DNA from: DASUFZ01 sp035541475
GTDB taxonomy: Bacteria > Myxococcota_A > UBA9160 > SMWR01
Direction: 5' to 3'
NCBI GenBank assembly: GCA_035541475.1
Contig: DATKND010000007.1
Span: 62,001 to 126,000, forward strand
DNA length: 64,000 nt
Shown in pieces: positions 1-6,829 of the stretch. The notes below the pieces were generated by a model. That model did no database searches and was not told the origin of the DNA. It was given only the letters and a program-made list of their open reading frames with translations. The position numbers and the translations under genes are program-made. How positions within the stretch are numbered: position 1 is the stretch's first letter; the number at the start of each line of letters is the position of its first letter.

Positions 1-248
1 AGGTACTTCGGGCCGTCGCTCTTCACCGGCATGAACGACCACTTGAGCCCGGTCGAGAAGCCGGCGCCGCCGCGGCCCTGCAGACCCGCGCGCTTGACCA
101 ACTCGATCACGTCGGCGGGCGCCATCTTCTTCAGCGCGGTGCGCGCGGCGTCGTAGCCGCCGCGGCTCTCGTAGCCGTCGAGCGTGGCGAACGCGTCGTC
201 GGCGAAGTGCTCGGTCAGATAGCTGGTGACGTACGGGACCTTGAGCAT
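1..248 (-). CDS. nuoF: NADH-quinone oxidoreductase subunit F (NuoF), N-terminal part
   Basis: This is the first 82 codons of the complex I subunit that binds NADH, FMN and the N3 iron-sulfur cluster in the peripheral arm. The gene continues beyond the left edge of the window. The visible part contains the glycine-rich FMN/NADH-binding signature GRGGAGFSTGLKW at about residues 58-70, which is diagnostic for NuoF/HoxF. The ATG at 246-248 follows the nuoE stop by 11 nt, so it is the third gene of a leftward nuoA-nuoE-nuoF operon. The identity is secure; nothing can be said about the missing C-terminal cluster-binding region. Confidence 0.93.
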   Translation of the reverse strand, partial: MLKVPYVTSYLTEHFADDAFATLDGYESRGGYDAARTALKKMAPADVIELVKRAGLQGRGGAGFSTGLKWSFMPVKSDGPKY

Positions 249-259
249 CGACCCGATTC

Positions 260-727
260 CTACTCGAGCGCGTCCAGAATGCGGCGGGCCTGCTCGAGGT
301 CGAGGTCCTCGCAGTAGCGATCGTCGATTCGCATCATCGGCGCGTACGCGCAGGCGCCGAGACACTCCTCGTGGCCGAGGTGGATGCGACCGTCGCCCGT
401 GTTGCCGTGCTCGTCGACGCCGAGGTGCTGCTCGAGATCGCGCAGCAGGCTGCGCGCGCCGCGCAGCGAGCAGGGCAGGTTCGTGCACACGTAGACGTGA
501 TGCCGCGGCTGCGGCGTCGCGTAGAACATGTTGTAGAAGCTCACGACCTCCATCACCTCGTTCGGGCGGAGGCCGAAGATCTCCGCGAGTTCCCGCGCGC
601 TCTCGGCAGCGACGTGCCCGTGCTCCTCGTGCACGATGTGCAGCGCGGGCAGCAGCGCGCCGCGGCGCTGCGGGTACTTCGCGATCTCGGCGTCGATGCG
701 CGCGCGCGAGTCCCGCGAGATCACCAT
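260..727 (-). CDS. nuoE: NADH-quinone oxidoreductase subunit E (NuoE)
   Basis: A 155-residue thioredoxin-fold subunit of complex I that carries the [2Fe-2S] cluster N1a. The four ligands are visible as C-x4-C (CTNLPC) and, about 35 residues on, C-x3-C (CLGAC). The conserved helix around EVMEVVSFYNMF is also present. The length is normal for the family. The ATG at 725-727 overlaps the nuoA stop by 7 nt (ATGGTGA), which implies translational coupling. Placing nuoE directly after nuoA is unusual, because nuoB, nuoC and nuoD normally lie between them. Confidence 0.94.
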   Translation of the reverse strand: MVISRDSRARIDAEIAKYPQRRGALLPALHIVHEEHGHVAAESARELAEIFGLRPNEVMEVVSFYNMFYATPQPRHHVYVCTNLPCSLRGARSLLRDLEQHLGVDEHGNTGDGRIHLGHEECLGACAYAPMMRIDDRYCEDLDLEQARRILDALE

Positions 728-1074
728 TCGAGCCCGCCCTTCATCCACTCGTAGACGAGCCCGATCGCGAGCGGGATGGTGAAGACGACCATCGCGCCGT
801 AGCCGAACCAGCCGAGCTGCTGCGAGACGGCGCCCCAGGGGTAGAAGTAGATCGCCTCGACGTCGAAGACGACGAACAGGATCGCGACCATGTAGAACTT
901 GACTGCGTAGCGACGATGCGGCGACTGGAGCTGCTTCTCGCCGCACTCGAAGGGATCCATCTTCTCCGCGAACTGCCGCTTCGGTCCGAGCAGCAGATGG
1001 ATGCCGAGCAATGCGCACACGAGCACCGTTCCGATCGCGAGGACGACGAGAACACCCGTGTACTCGGCGAGCAT
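721..1074 (-). CDS. nuoA: NADH-quinone oxidoreductase subunit A (NuoA)
   Basis: A 117-residue membrane subunit of complex I with three hydrophobic segments (about residues 6-29, 59-76 and 88-109). It has the family motifs KMDPFECG in the first loop and FDVEAIYFYPW in the second helix, which help form the quinone chamber. It is the first gene of the leftward nuoA-nuoE-nuoF group. A sigma70-like promoter lies about 80-110 nt upstream. Its stop overlaps the nuoE start. Length and motifs are normal; only the gene order is odd. Confidence 0.95.
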   Translation of the reverse strand: MLAEYTGVLVVLAIGTVLVCALLGIHLLLGPKRQFAEKMDPFECGEKQLQSPHRRYAVKFYMVAILFVVFDVEAIYFYPWGAVSQQLGWFGYGAMVVFTIPLAIGLVYEWMKGGLEW

Positions 1075-1152
1075 CACCAGCCCCCTAGCCGACGCGCACG
1101 ACCCGCGCGTGTTTCGACCGAAGTGCGCGCCGGGCCAGCGAAAAGAGGGCGG

Positions 1153-1181
1153 AAGGTAACGGCGACCCCTGGGAGGGTCAA
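1153..1181 (-). promoter_or_regulatory. Candidate sigma70-type promoter for nuoA
   Basis: Read on the minus strand, TTGACC (1181-1176) is followed by a 17-nt spacer and TACCTT (1158-1153). This matches the -35 and -10 consensus well for such a GC-rich genome. It lies in the 155-nt gap between the divergent genes nuoA and gpsA and would give a leader of roughly 70 nt before the nuoA ATG. It is a sequence match only. Confidence 0.45.
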
Positions 1182-1229
1182 CCACTTTTCGCGCCTTCCG
1201 GAGCGCGCGCTCGCTGATACGATCGCGGC

Positions 1230-2234
1230 GTGCCGCTGTCCGTCGCGGTCCTCGGAGCCGGGAGCTTCGGAACTTGTCTCGCGCTCCTGTGCGCACGCGA
1301 GCACGAGGTCGCGTTGTGGGCGCGCAAGCCCGCGATCGCGGAGGCGATCAACCGCGACCGCCGCAACCCGCGCTACCTCGAGGACGCCGCGCTGCCCGCG
1401 CGGCTGCGCGCGAGCAACGACCTCGCGGAGGTGCTCGCCGACGCCGAGCTCGTGATCTGCGCGGTGCCGAGCCATGGCGTCCGCGAGGTGATGACGCTCG
1501 CGGGCCCGCACCTCTCGCGCGAGGCGGTGCTGGTCTCGACGGTGAAGGGCATCGAGCTCGGCACCTGGATGCGCATGGACCAGGTGCTCGCGGAGGTGCT
1601 CGACCCGGTCTTCCATCCGCGGCTGGTCTTCTTGTCCGGACCCTCGTTCGCCCGCGAGATCGCGGACGGGAAGCCGACCGCCGTGACGCTCGCCTGCGCG
1701 GTCGAGAGCTACGCGATCTCGGTGCAGCAGTCGATCTCCTCGCCCACCTTCCGCTGCTACACGCACACCGATGTGATCGGAGCGGAGCTCGGCGGCGCGC
1801 TGAAGAACGTGATCGCGATCGCGGTCGGGATCTGCGACGGCATGGGCTTCGGCCAGAACGCGCGCGCGGCGGTGATGACGCGCGGTCTACGCGAGATCAC
1901 GCGCCTGGCCGTCGCGATGGGCGCGGATCCGCTCACCTTCCTCGGGCTCGCCGGCATGGGCGATCTCGTGCTCACCTGCACCGGCGACCTCTCGCGAAAC
2001 CGGCAGGTCGGCATCGAGCTCGGCCGCGGGCGCACGCTCGCCGACATCCTCGGCGGCATGCACCAGGTGGCCGAGGGCATCCGCACGACGCGTGCGGCCT
2101 GTGCACTGGCCGACCTGCACGCGGTCGAGATGCCGATCACCCGCGGGGTCGGACGGGTGCTGGACGGTGAGATCGCGCCGCGCGACGTGGTGCTCGAGCT
2201 GATGAGCCGGCAGCTCCGCAACGAGAATGAATAG
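1230..2234 (+). CDS. gpsA: NAD(P)-dependent glycerol-3-phosphate dehydrogenase
   Basis: A cytoplasmic enzyme that reduces dihydroxyacetone phosphate to sn-glycerol-3-phosphate, the backbone for phospholipids. The 334-residue protein starts with the Rossmann motif GAGSFGT (residues 8-14). It carries the family signatures STVKGIE, LSGPSFA, and LGGALKNVIAIA with the catalytic lysine. The C-terminal substrate-binding block GLAGMGDLVLTCTGDLSRN is also present. The start is GTG, and no strong ribosome binding site is visible. It is divergent from nuoA and lies upstream of feoA, with no obvious functional link to either. Confidence 0.95.
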   Translation: MPLSVAVLGAGSFGTCLALLCAREHEVALWARKPAIAEAINRDRRNPRYLEDAALPARLRASNDLAEVLADAELVICAVPSHGVREVMTLAGPHLSREAVLVSTVKGIELGTWMRMDQVLAEVLDPVFHPRLVFLSGPSFAREIADGKPTAVTLACAVESYAISVQQSISSPTFRCYTHTDVIGAELGGALKNVIAIAVGICDGMGFGQNARAAVMTRGLREITRLAVAMGADPLTFLGLAGMGDLVLTCTGDLSRNRQVGIELGRGRTLADILGGMHQVAEGIRTTRAACALADLHAVEMPITRGVGRVLDGEIAPRDVVLELMSRQLRNENE

Positions 2235-2242
2235 GGAAGCCC

Positions 2243-2266
2243 GAGATAGGAAGAGAGATAGGAAGA
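2243..2266 (+). repeat. Two tandem copies of a 12-bp purine-rich unit
   Basis: The unit GAGATAGGAAGA occurs twice in a row (2243-2254 and 2255-2266) just after the gpsA stop. It is purine-rich and much lower in GC than its surroundings. It does not form a terminator hairpin. It may be simple slippage-derived sequence. Confidence 0.7.
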
Positions 2267-2323
2267 GGTGGGGAGCCAAGAGGCCGTGAGGCCGGGCCGC
2301 GCGCCAGCTACTCTCGCGTCGTT

Positions 2324-2340
2324 TTGAAAACCAATTTCAA
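2324..2340 (+). promoter_or_regulatory. AT-rich perfect inverted repeat over the feoA start
   Basis: TTGAAA (2324-2329) and TTTCAA (2335-2340) form a perfect 6-5-6 inverted repeat. It coincides with the proposed TTG start codon of feoA. Such an AT-rich palindrome is rare in this window, and its position before the ferrous iron genes makes it a candidate operator for an iron-responsive repressor. It is not a recognisable Fur box. Confidence 0.35.
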
Positions 2341-2617
2341 TAGAGCCCACGCCGACGCGGAAGCCGGCCGTCTGGTCCCTCTCGATCGACTGGCGCCGGG
2401 CGAGACCGGGATCATCGCGCGCGTCGAGTCGCAGGACGGCATCGGGCGCCGGCTCCTCGACCTCGGCTTCATCCCCGGCACGCCGGTGCGCGTGGTGCGG
2501 CGCGCTCCGCTCGGCGATCCGGTCTCGTTCGAGCTGCGCGGCTCGCGCATCTGCCTCCGCCGCGGCGAGGCCGCGCGCATCCTCGTCGCGTCGCAGCGCG
2601 AAGGCGCGACACCGTGA
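2324..2617 (+). CDS. feoA: Ferrous iron transport protein A (FeoA)
   Basis: A small cytosolic SH3-like protein that supports FeoB in Fe(II) uptake. The 97-residue product contains the FeoA fold signature: LLDLGFIPGTPVRVVRRAPLG followed, after a short spacer, by a basic strand ending in LRRGEAARILV. The FeoA domain spans residues 18-92. The only in-frame start I see is TTG at 2324; it has no clear ribosome binding site and gives an 18-residue extension before the domain, so the exact start is uncertain. It overlaps feoB by 4 nt (GTGA), so the two are translationally coupled. Confidence 0.88.
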   Translation: MKTNFNRAHADAEAGRLVPLDRLAPGETGIIARVESQDGIGRRLLDLGFIPGTPVRVVRRAPLGDPVSFELRGSRICLRRGEAARILVASQREGATP

Positions 2618-4500
2618 GCGAGCTCGCGCTCGCCGGCGACGCGCCGCTCCGCTTCGGACTCCTCGGCAGCCCGAACTCCGGCAAGACCACGCTCTTCAAC
2701 GGGCTGACCGGACTGCGGGCGAAGGTCGGCAACTATCCGGGTGTCACCGTCGAGCGACGCGAGGGTCGCGTGCGACTCGAGAAGCGGCGCGCGGTCGTGA
2801 TCGACCTGCCCGGCACCTACAGCCTCGAGCCGCTCTCGCCGGACGAAGCGGTGGTCTCGCGCGTGCTCTCGGGCGATCTGGCCGAGCGGCCCGACGCGCT
2901 CGTGGTGGTGGCCGACGCCTGCACGCTCGATCGCTCGCTGCTGCTGCTCGCGCAAGTGCTGCGCGTGGGCCTCCCGACCTGCCTCGTCCTCACGATGACG
3001 GACGAGCTCCACGCGCGCGGCGGACACATCGATCTGGCGCACCTCGAGCGCGCGCTCGGCATCCCGGTGCTCGGTGTGGTCGGACACCGCGGCCTCGGCC
3101 TCGACGCGCTCCGCGAGCTGCTCGCCGCGCCGGAGCGTTGGTCGCGCCCGCACCTGCTGCCGCCGGTCGAGGCGCAGGAGCGCGCGGCGTGGGCCGCGTC
3201 GGTGCTCGACCACGTCTCGCACCAGCGCCCGCACACGAGCCGCCTCACCGAGGCGATCGACCGCGTGGTGCTGCATCCCTTCGCGGGCAGCGCGCTCTTC
3301 GCCGTGGTGATGATCCTCTTCTTCCAGCTGATCTTCGCGTGGGCCACGCCGGCGATGGACGCGATCGACGCGGGGGTTCGCGTGGCCGCGGCCGCCGCGC
3401 AGCGCGTGCTGCCGGCGGGCGTCGTGGCCGACTTCGCGTCGCAGGGCCTGATCCACGGCGTCGGCGCGGTCGTGATCTTCGTGCCGCAGATCGCGTTGCT
3501 CTTCGGGATCCTCTACCTGCTGGAGGACGTCGGCTACATGTCGCGCGCGGCCTTCGTGGTCGACCGCGTGATGGGCCGCATCGGGCTCGAGGGACGCTCG
3601 TTCGTGTCGCTGCTCTCGTCGTATGCCTGCGCGGTGCCGGGCATCATGGCGACGCGCACGATCCCGGCGCCGCGCGACCGGCTGGTCACGATCCTGGTCG
3701 CGCCGCTCATGACCTGCTCGGCGCGACTGCCCGTGTACGCGCTGCTGATCGGCACCTTCGTGCCGGCGTTCGCCGTCGGGCCCTTCGGCCTGCAGGGCCT
3801 GGTGCTGCTCGGTCTGTATCTGCTCGGCTCGCTCTCGGCGCTCGCCGTCGCGGCGGTGCTGAAGCGCACCCTGCTGCGCGGCGCCGGGCCGCCCTTCTAC
3901 ATGGAGCTGCCTCCCTACCGGATGCCGACTCTGAAGCTGTGGGCGACACAGGTCTGGAGCAGCGTGCGCGCCTTCCTGCGCCGCGCCGGCACGATCATCC
4001 TCGGCGTCTCGATCGCGCTCTGGGTGCTGCTGAACGTGCCGCGCGTCGATGCGCCGCCCGGCGCGACACAGGCGGAGGCGCGCCGCTTCGAACTCGCGCA
4101 CAGCCTCGCCGGGACGGCCGGCCACGCGATCGAGCCGCTGATCGCGCCGCTCGGCTTCGACTGGAAGATCGGCGTGGGACTCCTCTCGTCGCTCGCCGCG
4201 CGCGAGGTGATCATCTCGACGCTCGCGCAGATCTACGCGGCCTCCGACGAAGGTGCGTCGCTGCGCCAGGCGATCCGCACCGACGTCGATCCGCGCACCG
4301 GCGCGCGCGTCTTCACGCCCGCGACGGTAGCGGCGCTGCTCGTCTTCTTCGTCTTCGCGCTCCAGTGCCTCTCGACCATCGCAGTCATGCGCCGCGAGAC
4401 GAACTCGTGGCGCTGGCCGGCCTTCGCGTTCTCCTATCTGCTCGCGATCGCCTGGCTCGCGAGCTTCGCCACCCACGCGCTCGTCTCGGCCTTGACCTGA
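2614..4500 (+). CDS. feoB: Ferrous iron transporter FeoB
   Basis: An inner-membrane Fe(II) permease with an N-terminal G domain; 628 residues, shorter than the 773 of E. coli. The domains are G1 GSPNSGKTT (18-26), switch region GNYPGVTVE, and G3 DLPGTYSLEPLSPDE (64-78). Two membrane gate blocks follow, including GRSFVSLLSSYACAVPGIMATRT and LVAPLMTCSARLPVYALL, both typical of FeoB. The G4 position, normally N-x-x-D, reads TMTD (127-130), and the G5 loop reads VGHRGLG instead of the usual serine-alanine type. Guanine specificity may therefore be altered. The GTG start overlaps the feoA stop. No FeoC gene follows. Confidence 0.94.
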   Translation: MSELALAGDAPLRFGLLGSPNSGKTTLFNGLTGLRAKVGNYPGVTVERREGRVRLEKRRAVVIDLPGTYSLEPLSPDEAVVSRVLSGDLAERPDALVVVADACTLDRSLLLLAQVLRVGLPTCLVLTMTDELHARGGHIDLAHLERALGIPVLGVVGHRGLGLDALRELLAAPERWSRPHLLPPVEAQERAAWAASVLDHVSHQRPHTSRLTEAIDRVVLHPFAGSALFAVVMILFFQLIFAWATPAMDAIDAGVRVAAAAAQRVLPAGVVADFASQGLIHGVGAVVIFVPQIALLFGILYLLEDVGYMSRAAFVVDRVMGRIGLEGRSFVSLLSSYACAVPGIMATRTIPAPRDRLVTILVAPLMTCSARLPVYALLIGTFVPAFAVGPFGLQGLVLLGLYLLGSLSALAVAAVLKRTLLRGAGPPFYMELPPYRMPTLKLWATQVWSSVRAFLRRAGTIILGVSIALWVLLNVPRVDAPPGATQAEARRFELAHSLAGTAGHAIEPLIAPLGFDWKIGVGLLSSLAAREVIISTLAQIYAASDEGASLRQAIRTDVDPRTGARVFTPATVAALLVFFVFALQCLSTIAVMRRETNSWRWPAFAFSYLLAIAWLASFATHALVSALT

Positions 4501-4533
4501 GGCGTCGATGCGCGGCGCGGGTACACTCGGCGC

Positions 4534-5412
4534 GTGCCGCGCCACGTCCTCGCCGCGCTCCCGCTCCTCGCGCTGATCGCGGTCGCCTGCAAGACGCCAG
4601 TCAAGGAGGACGTGTTCAAAGAGAACGGCGTGAATGTCTTCCTGCGCTCCGAGAAGTCGTGGCAGTTCGGCTCGCTGATCGAGAAGGACTACGACCATCC
4701 GGTGACGATCTCACCGGTGCGCATCGCGCACATCCTGTCGCGCATCGACGTGCGCCTCGCGGGCAAGCGCGAGCCGGCGATCCCGACCGATTTCCTCTAC
4801 TCGATCGCCGAAGGCGTCTCGCGCGCGCTCTCGCGCGCCGGCTCCGAGCAGGAGGTGGTCGCGATGGTTACCGAGAAGGAGCGCCGGATCGGCATCTTCG
4901 ATCACGACTTCCTCACGAGCTTCGTGACCTACGTGAAGGGGCCGCAGCTCTTCGTCTACCTGGCGCGCATCCACTGGGAGGTGCCGACCAAGCAGCGCGA
5001 CGACCCGCCGCAGCCGCAGATCGGCGAGGAACGCATGACCTTCCGGCTGTATCCGTCGAAGGGTATGGAGCTCGTCGAAGGGCAGGGCGTCGCAGCGGAG
5101 TGGCGCAACGACGTCTTTGCGCGGCCGACGCGCACCAAGATCCTGCCGTCCGGCAAGGTGGTGCGGAAGAACATTCTGCTGGAGAGCGACGAGGAAGAGC
5201 CGTCCACGGCCGCGACCGACAGCGACGAGCAGGCGCCCGCCGTGGAGGCACCGCGCGGTCTCTCACCCGCGCAGCTGCGCGCGCTCGCTGATCTCGAGGA
5301 GGCGCGGCAGGCGGGCGAGATCACCGAGGCGGAGTACGTCGCGCGCCAGCAGGAGATCCTGAACTCCGAGGCGGCGAGCCCGACGCAGAGGGTGCAGCCG
5401 CCGCAACCCTGA
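4534..5412 (+). CDS. Putative lipoprotein with C-terminal SHOCT-like segment
   Basis: I do not recognise the main body of this 292-residue protein. It opens with a short basic N-terminus, a hydrophobic stretch and a lipobox-like LIAVAC with Cys19, suggesting export and lipidation. A region around residues 40-200 looks like mixed alpha/beta fold. An acidic linker follows (about 208-232), then a helical hairpin near residues 236-273 (LSPAQLRALADLEEARQAGE, then ITEAEYVARQQEIL) resembling a SHOCT oligomerisation segment. The start is GTG. It sits 33 nt after feoB and could be co-transcribed, but nothing ties it to iron transport. Confidence 0.75.
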   Translation: MPRHVLAALPLLALIAVACKTPVKEDVFKENGVNVFLRSEKSWQFGSLIEKDYDHPVTISPVRIAHILSRIDVRLAGKREPAIPTDFLYSIAEGVSRALSRAGSEQEVVAMVTEKERRIGIFDHDFLTSFVTYVKGPQLFVYLARIHWEVPTKQRDDPPQPQIGEERMTFRLYPSKGMELVEGQGVAAEWRNDVFARPTRTKILPSGKVVRKNILLESDEEEPSTAATDSDEQAPAVEAPRGLSPAQLRALADLEEARQAGEITEAEYVARQQEILNSEAASPTQRVQPPQP

Positions 5413-5497
5413 CCGGGCGAAGGCGCTACGAATGAGAGTGTCGGAAGGGGACGCGGACCGTCGGTGCTGGCCGCGAGCAGGCCCACCCCAGAGCTGG

Positions 5498-5526
5498 TTG
5501 ACGGCTCGCGGGCCCGCACGTACTGT
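5498..5526 (+). promoter_or_regulatory. Candidate sigma70-type promoter for the cystathionine gamma-synthase leader
   Basis: TTGACG (5498-5503), a 17-nt spacer and TACTGT (5521-5526) form a good -35/-10 pair. Transcription would start near 5533, just where the structured leader begins (5535), leaving about 115 nt before the ATG at 5648. Confidence 0.55.
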
Positions 5527-5534
5527 CGCGTTCC

Positions 5535-5647
5535 GGGTTCGAAAAACCGGGTGATTTCCGGTGCTTGCAGGCCCGCGAACCCCGACTGCGTCGCCGACGC
5601 CCGGGGAGCAGCCCCGCACTGCTAAGCGCCACTGCCACGAGGCGAAC
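5535..5647 (+). promoter_or_regulatory. Structured 5' leader, riboswitch candidate
   Basis: The leader can fold into an outer helix of 7 bp (5535-5541 with 5576-5582) that encloses a 5-bp hairpin (ACCGG 5546-5550, CCGGT 5558-5562). A stacked hairpin follows (CCCC 5580-5583 with GGGG 5603-5606, inner GCGTC/GACGC), then a 5-bp hairpin (AGCAG 5607-5611, CTGCT 5619-5623). The GTTCG at 5537-5541 can also pair with CGAAC at 5643-5647, between the Shine-Dalgarno-like GAGG and the ATG, which gives a plausible on/off switch. Words such as GGTG..TTTCC, CCCGC, CTGCTAAGCG and GCCACTG recall cobalamin riboswitches, but the element is far too short and the order does not fit cleanly. Class and ligand are unknown. 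Confidence 0.5.
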
Positions 5648-6829
5648 ATGAGCAAACGCCCGCCGGGCGACTCGACACGCGCCGTCCACGGCGGCGAGCG
5701 AGCGCGCCCGCAGAGCGACGCGGTCACGACGCCGATCTATCAGACGGCCACCTTCTGGTTCCCGAACTCGGAGGAGCTGCGCGCCTATCAGGAGGGCCGG
5801 CTCGATCGCGAGGAGTACGGCCGCTACGGCAACCCGACCTGGCGCGCGGTCGAGCGCAAGCTCTGCGAGCTCGAGGGCGCCGAGCAGGCGGTGCTGTTCG
5901 CGTCGGGCATGTGCGCGGCGACCACGCTCTTCCTGGCGCTGCTCCCGCGCGGCAGCCATCTGGTGGTCACGAGCGACTGCTACCGGCGCACGCGCCAGTT
6001 CATCGAGCAGTATCTCACGCGGCTGGACGTCGAGACGACGGTCATCGACCCGTCCGACCTGAAGCAGCTCGAGCAGGCGCTGCGCGACACCACGCGGCTC
6101 TTCTTCACAGAGTCGCCGACCAATCCGTATCTGCGCGTGATCGACGTCGCGCGTGCGGCCGACCTGTGTCACCGGCGCGGCGTCGGGCTCGTGATCGACT
6201 CGACGCTCGCGACGCCGATCAACCACTGCGCGCTCGCCGAGGGCGCCGATTACGTGATCCACAGCGCGACCAAGTACCTCGGCGGCCACAACGACCTGCT
6301 GGCCGGTGTCGTGCTCGGCTCGGCAGAGCGCGTCACGCCGGTGCGTCAGGCGCTCGGCGTGCTCGGCGGCGTGATCGACGCGCACGCGGCCTGGCTGCTG
6401 CTGCGCGGCATCAAGACCCTGGCGCTGCGCATGGCGCGCCACAACGAGAACGGGCTGCGCGTCGCGCGCTGGCTCGAGCGCCACCCGCGCGTGCGCCAGG
6501 TCTGGTATCCGGGCCTCGAGAGTCATCCCGACCACGCGGTGGCCGCGCGCACCCTGCGTGGCTTCGGCGGCGTCGTGACCTTCGAGCTCGACGCCGATCT
6601 CGAGCGCACCTTCCGCTTCACCGACGCCTGCGAGCTCGCCTACGTCGCGCCGTCGATGGGCGGCGTCGAGACCTTGATCGAGCCGGTCGCGCTGATGTCG
6701 TTCTGGGACCGCACGCCCGAGGAGCGCGCGCGCCTCGGCATCAAGGACGGCCTGATCCGACTCTCGTGCGGCGTCGAGGACGGCGACGACATCGTGGCCG
6801 ACCTCGAGAAGGGCTTCCGCGCGCTCTAG
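5648..6829 (+). CDS. metB: Cystathionine gamma-synthase, plant-type (Cys/Met metabolism PLP enzyme)
   Basis: A PLP enzyme that condenses an activated homoserine with cysteine to give cystathionine in methionine synthesis. The 393-residue protein has the fold-type I signature HSATKYLGGHND with PLP lysine K209, the phosphate-binding GRYGNPT (58-64) and the active-site stretch FFTESPTNP. Phrases such as GRYGNPT, FASGMCA, TSDCYRRTR and GFGGVVTFE are closest, in my recollection, to plant chloroplast cystathionine gamma-synthases rather than E. coli MetB. ATG at 5648 is preferred: GAGG lies 6-9 nt upstream and upstream in-frame codons run through the structured leader. A homocysteine-forming sulfhydrylase activity cannot be excluded. 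The stop overlaps the convergent PEP-CTERM gene at CTAG. Confidence 0.88.
   Translation: MSKRPPGDSTRAVHGGERARPQSDAVTTPIYQTATFWFPNSEELRAYQEGRLDREEYGRYGNPTWRAVERKLCELEGAEQAVLFASGMCAATTLFLALLPRGSHLVVTSDCYRRTRQFIEQYLTRLDVETTVIDPSDLKQLEQALRDTTRLFFTESPTNPYLRVIDVARAADLCHRRGVGLVIDSTLATPINHCALAEGADYVIHSATKYLGGHNDLLAGVVLGSAERVTPVRQALGVLGGVIDAHAAWLLLRGIKTLALRMARHNENGLRVARWLERHPRVRQVWYPGLESHPDHAVAARTLRGFGGVVTFELDADLERTFRFTDACELAYVAPSMGGVETLIEPVALMSFWDRTPEERARLGIKDGLIRLSCGVEDGDDIVADLEKGFRAL

Noticed and set aside
4600..5300. Overlapping long frames on both strands of the lipoprotein gene
   Set aside because: The proposed frame alone has a signal-like start and a SHOCT-like end; the others are Arg/Ser-rich shadows.
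5400..5647. Full-length cobalamin riboswitch
   Set aside because: Some words match, but the B12 box and the long variable arms are missing and the leader is only about 115 nt. I keep it as an unclassified structured leader.
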